DNA of 64,000 nucleotides from Pseudomonas sp. PDM16 (GCF_014851865.1 NZ_JACVAM010000002.1:620001-684000); one strand, 5' to 3'; shown: positions 17,570 through 27,036, counted from the stretch's first letter. A program made the numbers and translations. The notes: generated from the sequence alone by a model not told the origin.

Positions 17570-19237
17570 ATGTACCACTACGATGAATACGACCACGCGC
17601 TGGTGCGCGAACGGGTCGCCCAGTTTCGCGACCAGGTCGAGCGGCGCATCAGCGGCGAGCTGAGCGAAGAAGAGTTCCTGCCGCTGCGCCTGCAGAACGG
17701 CCTGTATCTGCAGAAGCATGCCTACATGCTGCGGGTGGCGATTCCTTACGGCACGCTGTCGTCCAGACAGTTGCGCACCCTGGCGCACATCGCCCGCGTG
17801 CATGACCGTGGCTACGGTCACCTCACCACGCGGCAGAACATCCAGTTCAACTGGATCGACCTGGCCCAGGTGCCGGACATCCTCGAACAGCTGGCGGCGG
17901 TGGAGATGCATGCCATCCAGACCTCCGGCAACTGCGTGCGCAACGTCACCACCGAGGCTTTCGCCGGGGTTGCCGCTGACGAGCTGCTCGACCCGCGCCC
18001 GCTGGCGGAAATCCTCCGCCAGTGGTCAACGGTCAACCCGGAATTCCTGTTCCTGCCGCGCAAGTTCAAGATCGCCCTGTGTGCCGCTGGCGAGGACCGT
18101 GCGGCGGTGCAGGTGCACGACATCGGCCTGCAGGTGTACCGCGATGCCGACGGCGAACTGCTGCTGCGCGTATTGGTTGGCGGTGGCCTGGGGCGTACGC
18201 CGATCATCGGTGTGCGGATCCGCGACGGCTTGCCGTGGCGCCACCTGCTCAGTTACGTCGAAGCCATCCTGCGCGTGTACAACCGCCACGGCCGGCGCGA
18301 CAACAAGTACAAGGCGCGGATCAAGATCCTGGTCAAGGCGCTGGGCATCGAGGCCTTTGCCCGCGAGGTGGAAGCGGAGTGGCTGCAGATCAAGGACGGC
18401 CCGGCCGAGCTGACCGTCGAGGAATACCAGCGCGTGGCCACGTACTTCCAGCCGCCGCAGTACGCGATGCTGGAGGAGGGCGTCATCTATCCCGATGCGG
18501 TGCTGCACGATCCGGCCTTCGAGCGCTGGCTGTCGCGCAACGTGCATCCGCACAAGGTCTCGGGCTACGCCAGCGTGGTGCTGTCGACCAAGCCGGGTGC
18601 AGCCTTGCCGCCGGGCGACGTTACCTCTGCGCAGATGGTGGCGGTGGCCGACTGGGCCGAGGCGTTCGGCTTCGGTGAGATACGCGTCGCTCACGAGCAG
18701 AATCTGGTCCTGCCGGACGTGCGCCAGGCCGACCTGTACCGCCTTTGGCAATTGGCGAGTGAGGCTGGCCTGGCGACGCCGAACATCGGTCTGCTCAGTG
18801 ACATCATCGCCTGCCCAGGCGGCGACTACTGTTCGCTGGCCAACGCCAAGTCGATCCCTATTGCCCAGGGCATCCAGCAGCGTTTTGAGGACCTCGACTA
18901 CCTGCACGACATCGGCGAGCTGAGCCTGAACATTTCCGGCTGCATGAACGCCTGCGGCCATCACCACATCGGCAATATCGGCATCCTCGGCGTGGATAAG
19001 AACGGCAGCGAGTGGTACCAGATCACCCTCGGCGGCGCGCAGGGCCACGGCGCTGCGCTGGGCAAGGTGATCGGCCCGTCGTTCGGCGCCGACGAAGTGC
19101 CCGCAGTGATCGAACGGATCATCGAGACCTACCTGCAGCAGCGCGGCGAGGGCGAGCCCTTTGCGGATACCTGCGCGCGCATCGGCCTGGAGCCGTTCAA
19201 GCAGCGCGTCTACCGCGCCCAGGAGCAACCGGCATGA
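17570..19237 (+). CDS. cysI: Nitrite/sulfite reductase haemoprotein (CysI-type)
   Basis: A 555-residue sirohaem/4Fe-4S reductase that reduces sulfite to sulfide with six electrons in cysteine synthesis. Two ferredoxin-like and two haemoprotein half-domains are readable. The cofactor ligands are Cys415-x5-Cys421 (CPGGDYC) and Cys458-x3-Cys462 (SGCMNACGHHH). GHLTTRQNIQFNW is the sirohaem-binding arginine region. Length matches the pseudomonad CysI rather than the longer E. coli subunit. The stop overlaps the ATG of a DUF934 gene, the usual partner in this genus. Nitrite specificity is less likely because no nitrite-assimilation genes are nearby. Confidence 0.92.
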   Translation: MYHYDEYDHALVRERVAQFRDQVERRISGELSEEEFLPLRLQNGLYLQKHAYMLRVAIPYGTLSSRQLRTLAHIARVHDRGYGHLTTRQNIQFNWIDLAQVPDILEQLAAVEMHAIQTSGNCVRNVTTEAFAGVAADELLDPRPLAEILRQWSTVNPEFLFLPRKFKIALCAAGEDRAAVQVHDIGLQVYRDADGELLLRVLVGGGLGRTPIIGVRIRDGLPWRHLLSYVEAILRVYNRHGRRDNKYKARIKILVKALGIEAFAREVEAEWLQIKDGPAELTVEEYQRVATYFQPPQYAMLEEGVIYPDAVLHDPAFERWLSRNVHPHKVSGYASVVLSTKPGAALPPGDVTSAQMVAVADWAEAFGFGEIRVAHEQNLVLPDVRQADLYRLWQLASEAGLATPNIGLLSDIIACPGGDYCSLANAKSIPIAQGIQQRFEDLDYLHDIGELSLNISGCMNACGHHHIGNIGILGVDKNGSEWYQITLGGAQGHGAALGKVIGPSFGADEVPAVIERIIETYLQQRGEGEPFADTCARIGLEPFKQRVYRAQEQPA

Positions 19238-19716
19238 ACAACCTGATCCGCTTGCTTGACGGCCAGGCTCACATCGTCGACAACGATCCCTGGCACCTGC
19301 TGCGTAACGATGAGCCTGCACCCGAAGGCGCGCCGCTGATCCTGCCGCTGGCGCAGTGGCTGCAGCAGCGCGACCCGGCACATGGCCTGTGGCTGGCGCC
19401 GGACGACGACGCGGAAGCCCTCGCCGAACTGCTGCCGAATCTGCCGCTGATTGCCGTGGACTTCCCCAGCTTCCGCGATGGTCGCGGCTACAGCCAGGCC
19501 TACGTAGTGCGCACGCGCCTGGGCTGGGTTGGCGAATTGCGTGCAGTAGGCGATGTGCTGCGTGACCAGCTCAGTCACATGCGCCAATGCGGCTTCGACG
19601 CCTTTGCCGTACGCGCCGACAAGTCCGCTGAGGATGCACTCAAGGGCCTGGCCGGTATGAGCGTGCTGTATGGCCGCTCGGTGATCGAACCTCGCCCATT
19701 GTTCCGCCGCCGTTGA
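19234..19716 (+). CDS. DUF934 protein linked to sulfite reduction
   Basis: A 160-residue cytoplasmic protein of the DUF934 family, which in proteobacteria almost always follows a CysI-type haemoprotein and is thought to assist sulfite reduction. Readable signatures are FPSFRDGRGYSQAYVVRTRL and ELRAVGDVLRDQLSHMRQCG. The ATG overlaps the cysI stop by four bases, so the pair is translationally coupled. Biochemical role unknown. Confidence 0.88.
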   Translation: MNNLIRLLDGQAHIVDNDPWHLLRNDEPAPEGAPLILPLAQWLQQRDPAHGLWLAPDDDAEALAELLPNLPLIAVDFPSFRDGRGYSQAYVVRTRLGWVGELRAVGDVLRDQLSHMRQCGFDAFAVRADKSAEDALKGLAGMSVLYGRSVIEPRPLFRRR

Positions 19717-19972
19717 GCTCCAGGCTGAGCGTCGAGTTGCTGTACCGCTGCCTGGCTGTCGCCGGGGCATGGCCGCTCAAGATGCACGAACAGCGGCCAG
19801 CCAACTCCGCAGTAAGGCCCCCTGGGTATCTCCACCTGGGTTGCCGTCTAGGTGTCGATGGCCGGCGTTTCCGACATTTGCTTCATGGCGAACTATACCT
19901 GATGGAGTAAGCGTCATTTCCTGACGCGGGTTCGTCGCGCCCGCTTGGCGTATCCATGGAGACAAGGTTCAG

Positions 19973-22417
19973 ATGCTTGAGGAGATGAGCACGCCTGAGA
20001 CGCATATCCGCGCCAGATTGCTGCGCCTGGTATGGCCGTTCGTGGTGGTGGTCGTGGTGCAGGCGCTGCTGGCCTGCGGCAGCCTCTACCTGCATTCTGC
20101 CGTGCGCGGCTACGTCGCCGGCGAGAGCCTGTGGTCCAAGGGCCTCAAGGACGGCATCTATTACCTGGGGTTGTACGCGCGCACGGGGGAGGCGGGTTAT
20201 CTGGCCGGCTATCGCGAGGCCATTGCCGTTCCGCTTGGTGATCATGCCTTCCGCATGGCGCTGGATCGTGCCGAACCTGATCTGGCAGCGGCGCGCGCCG
20301 GCATCCTGCAAGGCAAGAATCACCCCGACGATGTGGCGGTGATGACCTGGCTGTTCCTCTATTTCCGTGACATCAGCTATCTGAGCCGGGCCATCGACCA
20401 GTGGAAGGTGGGTGACCAGTATGTGTTCCAACTCACCGCGCTGGCCGACGAGGTCGTGGAAGTACGCGAGCGCAGCCAGCCTACCGAAGCGCAGGTGGGT
20501 GGCTGGCGCGTCCGCATCGAGGCGATCAACCGTGGCGCCACGCCGGCCGCCGAGGCTTTCTCCCAGATACTCGGCGAGGCATCACGCGCGGTAGTGTTGT
20601 GGCTGGTACTGGGCAATCTGTTGACCGGTGCACTGTTGATCAGCCTGGCATTGCTGCGTACCCGCCGCCTTCTGATCCAGAGGGAGGAGGCCGACCGTGC
20701 CCTGGAGGCGGTCAAACAGCGGGCTCAGACCATTCTGGCTTCCATTGGCGACGCGGTGATCAGTCTCGACCGTGACGGTCGCATCGCCTACATGAACGCC
20801 GCGGCCGAGCAGCTCACCGGCTGCGCCGCAGGGCAGGCGGAGGGCACGCCGTTCGAACGGCTGTTCTCCATCGTCGACGAAGAGGCTCTCTCCCAAGAGC
20901 AGACGCCGTTGCAGCGCATCCTGGCGGGCGAACCGGCCGAGGCCGGGGATTTCGCCAAACTGATGGTGCGTCCGGATGGCAGCAAGGTGGCGATCAACCT
21001 GGTGGGCGCGCCCATTCGCGACCGTGGCCTGGTCAGTGGCGTGGTGATGGTGTTGCACGACATGACCCGCGAGCGCCAGTTCGTCGCCAGCCTGTCCTGG
21101 CAGGCCAGCCATGATGCGCTCACCGGTCTCGCCAACCGCCGTGAGTTCGAATACCGCATGGCTCAGCTGCTGGCGCGGATGCTCCGCCAGCCCGGACGCC
21201 ACGCGCTGATGTTCATCGATCTGGACCAGTTCAAGCTGGTCAACGACACCTGCGGTCACGCCGCCGGAGATGAGCTGTTGCGCCAGGTCTGCGAGGCACT
21301 GCAGCAGAACCTGCGCGAAGGCGACACCCTGGCGCGCCTGGGGGGAGACGAGTTCGGTGTGATTCTGGAGAACTGCCCGCCGGAGGCGGCTCTGCGGGTG
21401 GCCGAGTCGTTGCGCCAGTCCGTGCAGGACCTGCGCTTCGCTTGGGGTGGTCGGCTGTTTTCTATCAGCGCGAGCATCGGCCTAGTGCAGGTGCCACCGG
21501 GTCAGGCAAGCCTGGCGGAGCTGCTGCGCACCGCGGACATGGCCTGCTATGCGGCCAAGGAGCGGGGGCGCAACCGGGTGCATGCGTCCCAGCCGGATGA
21601 CTCCGAGTTGTCCCGCAAGGTCGGGGAAATGGGCTGGGTGCAACGCATTCACTCGGCACTGGCCGAGCAGCGCTTCCGCCTGTTCGGCCAGCCGATAGTG
21701 TCGTTGCAGGGTGAAGAGAGCGGAGGGCATCTGGAGATACTTCTGCGCATGCAGGATGAGCAGGGCGAACTGGTCAGCCCGGCGCTGTTCATCCCCGCGG
21801 CAGAACGCTATGGCCTGATGCCGCAGATAGACCGTTGGGTGGTGGCCAGCACGCTGGAAGCCATGTCGCGCTTCGCCTCCGAGTATCCGCAGGAGCCACA
21901 GTTGTGCTGCGCCATCAATCTGTCGGGGGCGAGCATTGGTGACCACGAGTTCCTGGCCTTCATTCGCGAACGCCTGGCTGATCAGCCCGTGGACCCGCAG
22001 AACGTCTGCTTCGAAATTACCGAGACTGCCGCTATCGCCAACCTGGTGGACGCCACCCACTTCATCAATGAGCTTAAGGCCCTCGGCTGCCGCTTCTCGC
22101 TGGACGACTTCTGTGCGGGCATGTCGTCCTTCATGTACCTGCGCCACCTGCCGGTGGATTTCCTGAAGATCGACGGAAGCTTCGTGGCCGACCTGCTGAG
22201 CGACCCCATCGACTGCGCGATGGTGGAGATGATCAACCAGATCGGCCATGTCATGGGCAAGAGGACGATTGCCGAATTCGTCGAGAGCGCCGAGATCCTG
22301 TCCGTGCTCCGCACGATGGGTATCGATTTCGCTCAGGGCTACCACATCGGCAAGCCGCAGCCGCTGGGCGAACTTCTGATGACGGGCAGGCCTCTACCGA
22401 ATGTGGCAGCCGGATGA
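19973..22417 (+). CDS. Membrane PAS-GGDEF-EAL cyclic-di-GMP enzyme
   Basis: An 814-residue signalling protein. It has a transmembrane helix at about 20-42, a periplasmic helical sensor (about 43-205), a second helix (about 208-230), then PAS (about 245-370), GGDEF and EAL domains. The cyclase site is intact (GGDEF at 457-461), with an RxxD inhibitory site just before it (REGD). The EAL signature reads EILLR (Glu588). Other phosphodiesterase motifs are recognisable (FEITET, SLDDF, KIDGSF), with DDFCAGMSS replacing the common DDFGTGYSS. Both activities are therefore possible. It stands alone between the cysteine and tyrosine genes. AAGG lies five bases from the chosen ATG. Confidence 0.92.
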   Translation: MLEEMSTPETHIRARLLRLVWPFVVVVVVQALLACGSLYLHSAVRGYVAGESLWSKGLKDGIYYLGLYARTGEAGYLAGYREAIAVPLGDHAFRMALDRAEPDLAAARAGILQGKNHPDDVAVMTWLFLYFRDISYLSRAIDQWKVGDQYVFQLTALADEVVEVRERSQPTEAQVGGWRVRIEAINRGATPAAEAFSQILGEASRAVVLWLVLGNLLTGALLISLALLRTRRLLIQREEADRALEAVKQRAQTILASIGDAVISLDRDGRIAYMNAAAEQLTGCAAGQAEGTPFERLFSIVDEEALSQEQTPLQRILAGEPAEAGDFAKLMVRPDGSKVAINLVGAPIRDRGLVSGVVMVLHDMTRERQFVASLSWQASHDALTGLANRREFEYRMAQLLARMLRQPGRHALMFIDLDQFKLVNDTCGHAAGDELLRQVCEALQQNLREGDTLARLGGDEFGVILENCPPEAALRVAESLRQSVQDLRFAWGGRLFSISASIGLVQVPPGQASLAELLRTADMACYAAKERGRNRVHASQPDDSELSRKVGEMGWVQRIHSALAEQRFRLFGQPIVSLQGEESGGHLEILLRMQDEQGELVSPALFIPAAERYGLMPQIDRWVVASTLEAMSRFASEYPQEPQLCCAINLSGASIGDHEFLAFIRERLADQPVDPQNVCFEITETAAIANLVDATHFINELKALGCRFSLDDFCAGMSSFMYLRHLPVDFLKIDGSFVADLLSDPIDCAMVEMINQIGHVMGKRTIAEFVESAEILSVLRTMGIDFAQGYHIGKPQPLGELLMTGRPLPNVAAG

Positions 22418-22638
22418 ACCACCCTGGCAGAAAATATTTACGAGTTGTCTGGTGATCTCGCGTAGATATCTTGGGTGGAGTCAGCTGTAAGGAAATCTTG
22501 CCGGAGAGGCTGCCTCGTCGAGAGGTGGCGGGCCTACCTCCGCCTTGCGGGGCGGCTGCGCAGAAGTTGTGATGAGGGCATCCATCCGCACCGCCGCAAA
22601 GGCGGGCGACTGCCCACAACAACAATCATGGAGGCCGG

Positions 22639-23721
22639 ATGAACGCCGTGGCCAAGATCGAGCAGCACAACCCCATAGGCACCGACGGCTTCGAGTTCGT
22701 CGAATTCACTGCACCCACCGCCGAGGGCATCGAGCAGCTGCGTCAGCTGTTCAGCGCCATGGGCTTCACCGAAACGGCCAAGCACCGCTCCAAGCAGGTC
22801 TGGCTGTTCCAGCAGAACGACATCAACTTCGTGCTCAACGGCAGCCCCAGCGGCCACGTGCGCGTCTTCGGCGAAAAGCACGGCCCCAGCGCCTGCGCCA
22901 TGGCCTTCCGCGTGAAGAACGCCGCCCAGGCCGCCGCCTACGTGGAAGAGCAGGGCGCGACCTTGGTCGGCAGCCATGCCAACTTCGGCGAGCTGAACAT
23001 CCCCTGCGTGGAAGGCATTGGCGGCTCGCTGCTGTATCTGGTGGATCGCTACGGCGACAAGACCATCTACGACGTCGACTTCGAATACCTCGAAGGCCGC
23101 AAGCCGGGCGACAACGCCGTTGGCCTGCAGCAGATCGACCACCTAACCCACAACGTCAAACGCGGGCAGATGGACGTCTGGTCTGGCTTCTACGAGCGCA
23201 TTGCCAACTTCCGCGAGATCCGCTACTTCGACATCGAGGGCAAGCTCACCGGCCTGTTCTCCCGCGCCATGACCGCGCCCTGCGGCAAGATCCGCATCCC
23301 GATCAACGAATCGGCCGATGACAAGTCGCAGATCGAGGAATTCATCCGCGAGTACCACGGCGAGGGCATCCAGCACATCGCCATGAGCACCGACGATATC
23401 TACGAGACGGTGCGCCGCTTGCGCGCCAATGGCGTGGACTTCATGACCACGCCGGACACCTACTACGAGAAGGTCGACAGCCGCGTCGCCGGCCACGGCG
23501 AGCCCACCGCTACCCTGCGCGACCTGAACATCCTGATCGATGGTGCTCCGGGTGATGACGGCATCCTGCTGCAGATCTTCACTAACACGGTGATCGGCCC
23601 GATCTTCTTCGAGATCATCCAGCGCAAGGGCAACCAGGGCTTCGGCGAGGGCAACTTCAAGGCGCTGTTCGAATCGATCGAAGAGGACCAGTTGCGTCGT
23701 GGCGTGATCTCCGAGGAGTAG
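22639..23721 (+). CDS. hpd: 4-hydroxyphenylpyruvate dioxygenase
   Basis: A 360-residue non-haem iron dioxygenase converting 4-hydroxyphenylpyruvate to homogentisate, the entry to the homogentisate route of tyrosine breakdown. Two VOC domains are present. The iron triad fits His168 (QIDHLTHNV), His246 (GIQHIAMST) and Glu325 (IFFEIIQRKG). Length matches Pseudomonas enzymes. GGAGG precedes the ATG. It heads a run hpd, (51-codon frame), hmgA, fumarylacetoacetase and maiA that takes the ring to fumarate and acetoacetate. Confidence 0.96.
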   Translation: MNAVAKIEQHNPIGTDGFEFVEFTAPTAEGIEQLRQLFSAMGFTETAKHRSKQVWLFQQNDINFVLNGSPSGHVRVFGEKHGPSACAMAFRVKNAAQAAAYVEEQGATLVGSHANFGELNIPCVEGIGGSLLYLVDRYGDKTIYDVDFEYLEGRKPGDNAVGLQQIDHLTHNVKRGQMDVWSGFYERIANFREIRYFDIEGKLTGLFSRAMTAPCGKIRIPINESADDKSQIEEFIREYHGEGIQHIAMSTDDIYETVRRLRANGVDFMTTPDTYYEKVDSRVAGHGEPTATLRDLNILIDGAPGDDGILLQIFTNTVIGPIFFEIIQRKGNQGFGEGNFKALFESIEEDQLRRGVISEE

Positions 23722-23723
23722 TC

Positions 23724-23879
23724 ATGTACCGATTTTCTACTGCGCTTGCCCTGGCGGTGTTGCGGCTCCGCTCAGGTTGCTCGTTGACCGGCATGTCAAC
23801 TGCGCACCTTCGCGAAGCGGCGCCCAGCCAGGCCTGCGCTCGCTACGAAACTCGATACATGACAGGAGCTCCGCGATGA
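23724..23879 (+). CDS. Possible 51-residue small protein or coupling ORF between hpd and hmgA
   Basis: An open frame that fills the hpd-hmgA gap. Its ATG is two bases after the hpd stop, with GAGGAG five bases upstream inside the last hpd codons. Its TGA overlaps the hmgA ATG (ATGA). The N-terminus (MYRFSTALALAVLRLRSGC) is hydrophobic with a Cys. A 51-codon frame can arise by chance in GC-rich DNA, so the evidence is the fit at both ends and the ribosome site. No homologue recognised. Confidence 0.3.
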   Translation: MYRFSTALALAVLRLRSGCSLTGMSTAHLREAAPSQACARYETRYMTGAPR

Positions 23880-25012
23880 GCCGCAAATGGATCAGCTTCC
23901 CCCTGCGCGAGGGCGAGCACTCGCGCCAGGCCCACTGCGACTTTCCCGAAGGCACCTACGAGCGGGAGATGGGCCGCGAGGGCTTCTTCGGCCCGGTGAC
24001 CCACCTGCACCACAAGCACCCGCCGACCGGCTGGGTCGACTGGGAAGGGCCGCTGCGCCCGCACGCCTTCAACTTCAACAAGATATCCAGCGAGCGCGAC
24101 TGCCCGCTGGAGGCGCCGCTGACCCTGCACAATGCCGACGTGAAGCTGCGCGTGTGGAAGACCCACGGCGCCATGCGCCATCTGGTGCGCAACAGCGACG
24201 GTGACGAGCTGCTGTTCGTGCACGACGGCGCCGGGCACTTCTATTGCGACTTCGGCCATCTGGAATACCGCGACGGCGACTACCTGCTGATCCCGCGTGG
24301 CACCGCCTGGCGTATCGAGCCGAGCGCGCCCAGCCACTTCCTGCTGATCGAGAACTGCGACGGCGCCTATCAGCTACCGGACAAGGGCCTGCTCGGCCCG
24401 CAGGCGATCTTCGACCCGGCGGTGCTCGACCATCCGCGCATTGATGACGCCTTCAAGGCCCAGCAGGACGAGCGCAGCTGGCAGATCAGGATCAAGCGGC
24501 GCAACCAGATCAGCACCGTCACTTATCCGTTCAACCCGCTGGATGCGCTGGGCTGGCATGGCGACAACACCGTGGTGCGTCTGAACTGGCGCGACATCCG
24601 CCCGCTGATGAGCCACCGCTACCACCTGCCGCCATCGGCGCACACCACCTTCGTCGCCAACGGCTTCGTGGTCTGCACCTTCACCCCGCGTCCGGTCGAG
24701 AGCGACCCCGGCGCGCTCAAGGTGCCGTTCTTCCACAACAACGACGACTACGACGAGGTGCTGTTCTACCACCGGGGTAACTTCTTCAGCCGCGACAACA
24801 TCGAGGCTGGGATGGTGACGCTGCACCCCTGCGGCTTCCCCCACGGCCCGCATCCCAAGGCACTGAAGAAGGCGCAAAAAGACCCGGCCACCTTCGCCGA
24901 GGAAGTGGCGGTGATGATCGACACCCGCCGCGCGCTGGAGGTGGCCGAGGCCGCCGCCGCGGTGGACGTCCCCGAATACGTGAACTCCTGGCGTGCGCCG
25001 GGGTTGAAGTAG
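23876..25012 (+). CDS. hmgA: Homogentisate 1,2-dioxygenase (short form)
   Basis: A 378-residue cupin dioxygenase that opens the homogentisate ring to maleylacetoacetate. The product is assigned from cupin-rich segments (HDGAGHFYCDFGHLEYRDGD), the metal-site region FHNNDDYDEVLFYHRGNFFS, and its place in the pathway cluster. The common P. putida-type enzyme has about 430 residues. This one belongs to a shorter branch of homogentisate dioxygenase-like proteins. The frame is open upstream to 23777, but the ATG at 23876 is preceded by GGAG with seven-base spacing and gives the expected N-terminus (MSRKWISFPLREG). Confidence 0.87.
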   Translation: MSRKWISFPLREGEHSRQAHCDFPEGTYEREMGREGFFGPVTHLHHKHPPTGWVDWEGPLRPHAFNFNKISSERDCPLEAPLTLHNADVKLRVWKTHGAMRHLVRNSDGDELLFVHDGAGHFYCDFGHLEYRDGDYLLIPRGTAWRIEPSAPSHFLLIENCDGAYQLPDKGLLGPQAIFDPAVLDHPRIDDAFKAQQDERSWQIRIKRRNQISTVTYPFNPLDALGWHGDNTVVRLNWRDIRPLMSHRYHLPPSAHTTFVANGFVVCTFTPRPVESDPGALKVPFFHNNDDYDEVLFYHRGNFFSRDNIEAGMVTLHPCGFPHGPHPKALKKAQKDPATFAEEVAVMIDTRRALEVAEAAAAVDVPEYVNSWRAPGLK

Positions 25013-25091
25013 AGGTGCGCGGGCCGTTTGGCCGCCTGCACCCGATCAACGAATTCTCTGGTGCGCATAGCGCGCCTAACGAGGCTGAAGC

Positions 25092-26075
25092 ATGAAACTC
25101 TCATCACTGAACCTGGGCCGCGATGGCGAACTGGTGGTCGTCTCCCGCGATCTGGCCCGCGCCGTGAAGGTGCCGCAGATCGCCGCCACCCTGCAGGCAG
25201 CGCTGGACGACTGGGAGGTCAAGCGCCCGCTGCTGGAGTCGGTCTATCAGCGCCTCAACGATGGGCTGATCGACGAGGCCTTCTTTTTCGATCAAGCCGA
25301 TTGCCACAGCCCGCTGCCGCGCGCCTACCACTGGGCCGACGGTAGCGCCTACGTCAACCACGTCGAGCTGGTGCGCAAGGCCCGTGGCGCGGAGATGCCG
25401 GAATCCTTCTGGCACGACCCGCTGATGTACCAGGGTGGCGCCGACAGCTTCATCCCGCCACACGCACCGATCCAGATGGCTGACGAGGCCTGGGGTATTG
25501 ATCTGGAAGCGGAGATCGCGGTGATCACCCACGATGTGCCGATGGGCGCCACGGCGGCCCAGGCGGCCGAACGCATCCAGCTGCTGATGCTGGTCAACGA
25601 CGTGTCGTTGCGCAACCTGATCCCCGGCGAGCTGGCCAAGGGCTTCGGCTTCTACCAGAGCAAACCATCGTCGAGCTTCTCGCCGGTGGCGGTGACGCCG
25701 GATGAACTGGGCGAGGCTTGGAAGGACGGCAAGGTGCACCGGCCGCTGGTCTCGCACATCAACGGCGTGCTGTTCGGCCAGCCGGATGCCGGCACGGACA
25801 TGACCTTCAACTTCCCGACCCTGGTGGCCCACGCGGCCAAGACCCGCCCGCTGGGCGCCGGCACCATCATCGGCTCCGGCACCGTGTCCAACTATGATCG
25901 CAGCGCCGGCTCCAGCTGCCTGGCCGAGAAACGCATGCTGGAGATCATCGAGCAGGGCGAGGCCAAGACGCCCTTCCTCAAGTTCGGTGACCGGGTGCGC
26001 ATCGAGATGTTCGACGCCGCCGGCCAGAGCATCTTCGGCGCCATCGACCAGGCGGTGGAGCGCTATGAGCAGTGA
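25092..26075 (+). CDS. Fumarylacetoacetate hydrolase-family protein (fumarylacetoacetase)
   Basis: A 327-residue FAH-fold hydrolase, in this cluster expected to split fumarylacetoacetate into fumarate and acetoacetate. It has the divalent-metal acidic region (GIDLEAEIAVITHD) and the C-terminal GAGTIIGSGTVSN segment of the family. It is shorter than the eukaryote-like 430-residue fumarylacetoacetase, matching the short bacterial version found with this hmgA type. It begins 79 bases after hmgA and overlaps the next gene by 11 bases. Confidence 0.9.
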   Translation: MKLSSLNLGRDGELVVVSRDLARAVKVPQIAATLQAALDDWEVKRPLLESVYQRLNDGLIDEAFFFDQADCHSPLPRAYHWADGSAYVNHVELVRKARGAEMPESFWHDPLMYQGGADSFIPPHAPIQMADEAWGIDLEAEIAVITHDVPMGATAAQAAERIQLLMLVNDVSLRNLIPGELAKGFGFYQSKPSSSFSPVAVTPDELGEAWKDGKVHRPLVSHINGVLFGQPDAGTDMTFNFPTLVAHAAKTRPLGAGTIIGSGTVSNYDRSAGSSCLAEKRMLEIIEQGEAKTPFLKFGDRVRIEMFDAAGQSIFGAIDQAVERYEQ

Positions 26076-26727
26076 GCTGACGCTCTACGGCTACTGGCGC
26101 TCCAGCGCCGCCTACCGGGTGCGCATCGCCTTGGGCCTCAAGGGTCTGGCCTACCGCCAGGAGTCGGTGCACCTGGTCAAGGACGGCGGCCAGCAGCACG
26201 CGGCCAAGTACTGTGAGCTGAACCCGCAGGAACTGGTGCCGCTGCTGGTGGACGACGCCAACGGCGGGGCGCGCATTGCCCAGTCGCTGGCCATCCTCGA
26301 ATACCTCGACGAGGTTTTCCCGGTGCCGGCGTTGTTGCCTGGCGATCCGGCCCATCGCGCCCAGGTGCGGGCGCTCGCCCTGCATATCGCCTGCGATATC
26401 CACCCGCTGAACAACCTGCGGGTGCTGCAGTACCTCAGCGGTGAGCTGGGTGTCGACGATGAGGCGAAGAACGCCTGGTATCGCCATTGGGTGGAGAAGG
26501 GCCTGGCGGCGGTGGAGCAGGGGCTGGGTGGGCTCAAGGGTGGGCTGTCTCTGGGCAACCGGCCGGGCTATCTGGAGGCCTGCGTGATTCCACAGCTGTA
26601 TAACGCTCGGCGGTTTGCCTGCTCGCTGGAGGCATTCCCTCGTCTGCTAGAGATGGAAGATCGTTGCCAGACGCTGGACGCCTTCAAGGCCGCTGCCCCC
26701 GAAGTTCAGCCAGATGCAGTGTTCTAG
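26065..26727 (+). CDS. maiA: Maleylacetoacetate isomerase (zeta-class glutathione transferase)
   Basis: A 220-residue glutathione-dependent isomerase turning maleylacetoacetate into fumarylacetoacetate. The N-terminal zeta-class signature is clear (YGYWRSSAAYRVRIAL, with the SSxxxR catalytic serine). NPQELVPLLVDD and a helical C-terminal domain follow. The ATG at 26065 lies inside the last codons of the hydrolase gene. The frame is open further upstream but only in shadow of that gene. Last gene of the tyrosine cluster. Confidence 0.94.
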   Translation: MSSELTLYGYWRSSAAYRVRIALGLKGLAYRQESVHLVKDGGQQHAAKYCELNPQELVPLLVDDANGGARIAQSLAILEYLDEVFPVPALLPGDPAHRAQVRALALHIACDIHPLNNLRVLQYLSGELGVDDEAKNAWYRHWVEKGLAAVEQGLGGLKGGLSLGNRPGYLEACVIPQLYNARRFACSLEAFPRLLEMEDRCQTLDAFKAAAPEVQPDAVF

Positions 26728-26735
26728 CTCTTGTC

Positions 26736-26759
26736 CCCTCTCCCGTTTACGGGAGAGGG
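26736..26759 (+). terminator. Hairpin after maiA
   Basis: An 11-bp perfect stem (CCCTCTCCCGT / ACGGGAGAGGG) with a minimal loop starts nine bases after the maiA stop. There is no clean T-tract. A related CCGCCCTCTC stem occurs after the oxidoreductase gene at 32855, so this may be a recurrent intergenic hairpin that also ends transcription. Confidence 0.55.
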
Positions 26760-26846
26760 TTAGGGAGAGGGCGCTTTAGCTCCTGAGCTGTGGTGTGGCG
26801 CTTCCATGCCGCTGCTCGTTTCCGCATTTTGATGTTGCATTGGTTC

Positions 26847-27036
26847 CGCCCTGCTGGGCGGCTCACTTTTTCCAGTCGCGGAAAAAGTAAGCAAAAACGC
26901 TTGCCCCTGCATCCGGCCCTGCGCTTCGCTCCGGGTTTGTTCGCTCCATCGCCGTTCCAGGGGCACGGCGCGAAGGGCCATCCTTGGCCCATCGCGCCTC
27001 TCGCGGCATCCATGCCGCTCAACCCCTTCCACAACG
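26847..27036 (-). repeat. Intergenic repeat, copy A (inverted relative to copy B)
   Basis: About 190 bp. Read on the minus strand it contains GGCATGGATGCCGCGAGAGG, GGGCCAAGGATGGCCCTT and GGGCCGGATGC, and ends in a stem-loop (ACTTTTTCC, six-base loop, GGAAAAAGT; 26865-26888). Copy B at 27255-27456 has the same blocks in the same order on the plus strand. The open frames inside (a MDAARG... peptide) look like part of the repeat, not a gene. Together with copy B and the element at 27094 this accounts for most of the 850-bp gene-free stretch 26728-27577. Confidence 0.75.

Noticed and set aside
22418..22638. Possible PhhR/TyrR box before hpd (TGTAAGGAAATCTTGCC)
   Set aside because: Only the left half resembles TGTAAA; the right half does not match TTTACA well enough to report as a site.
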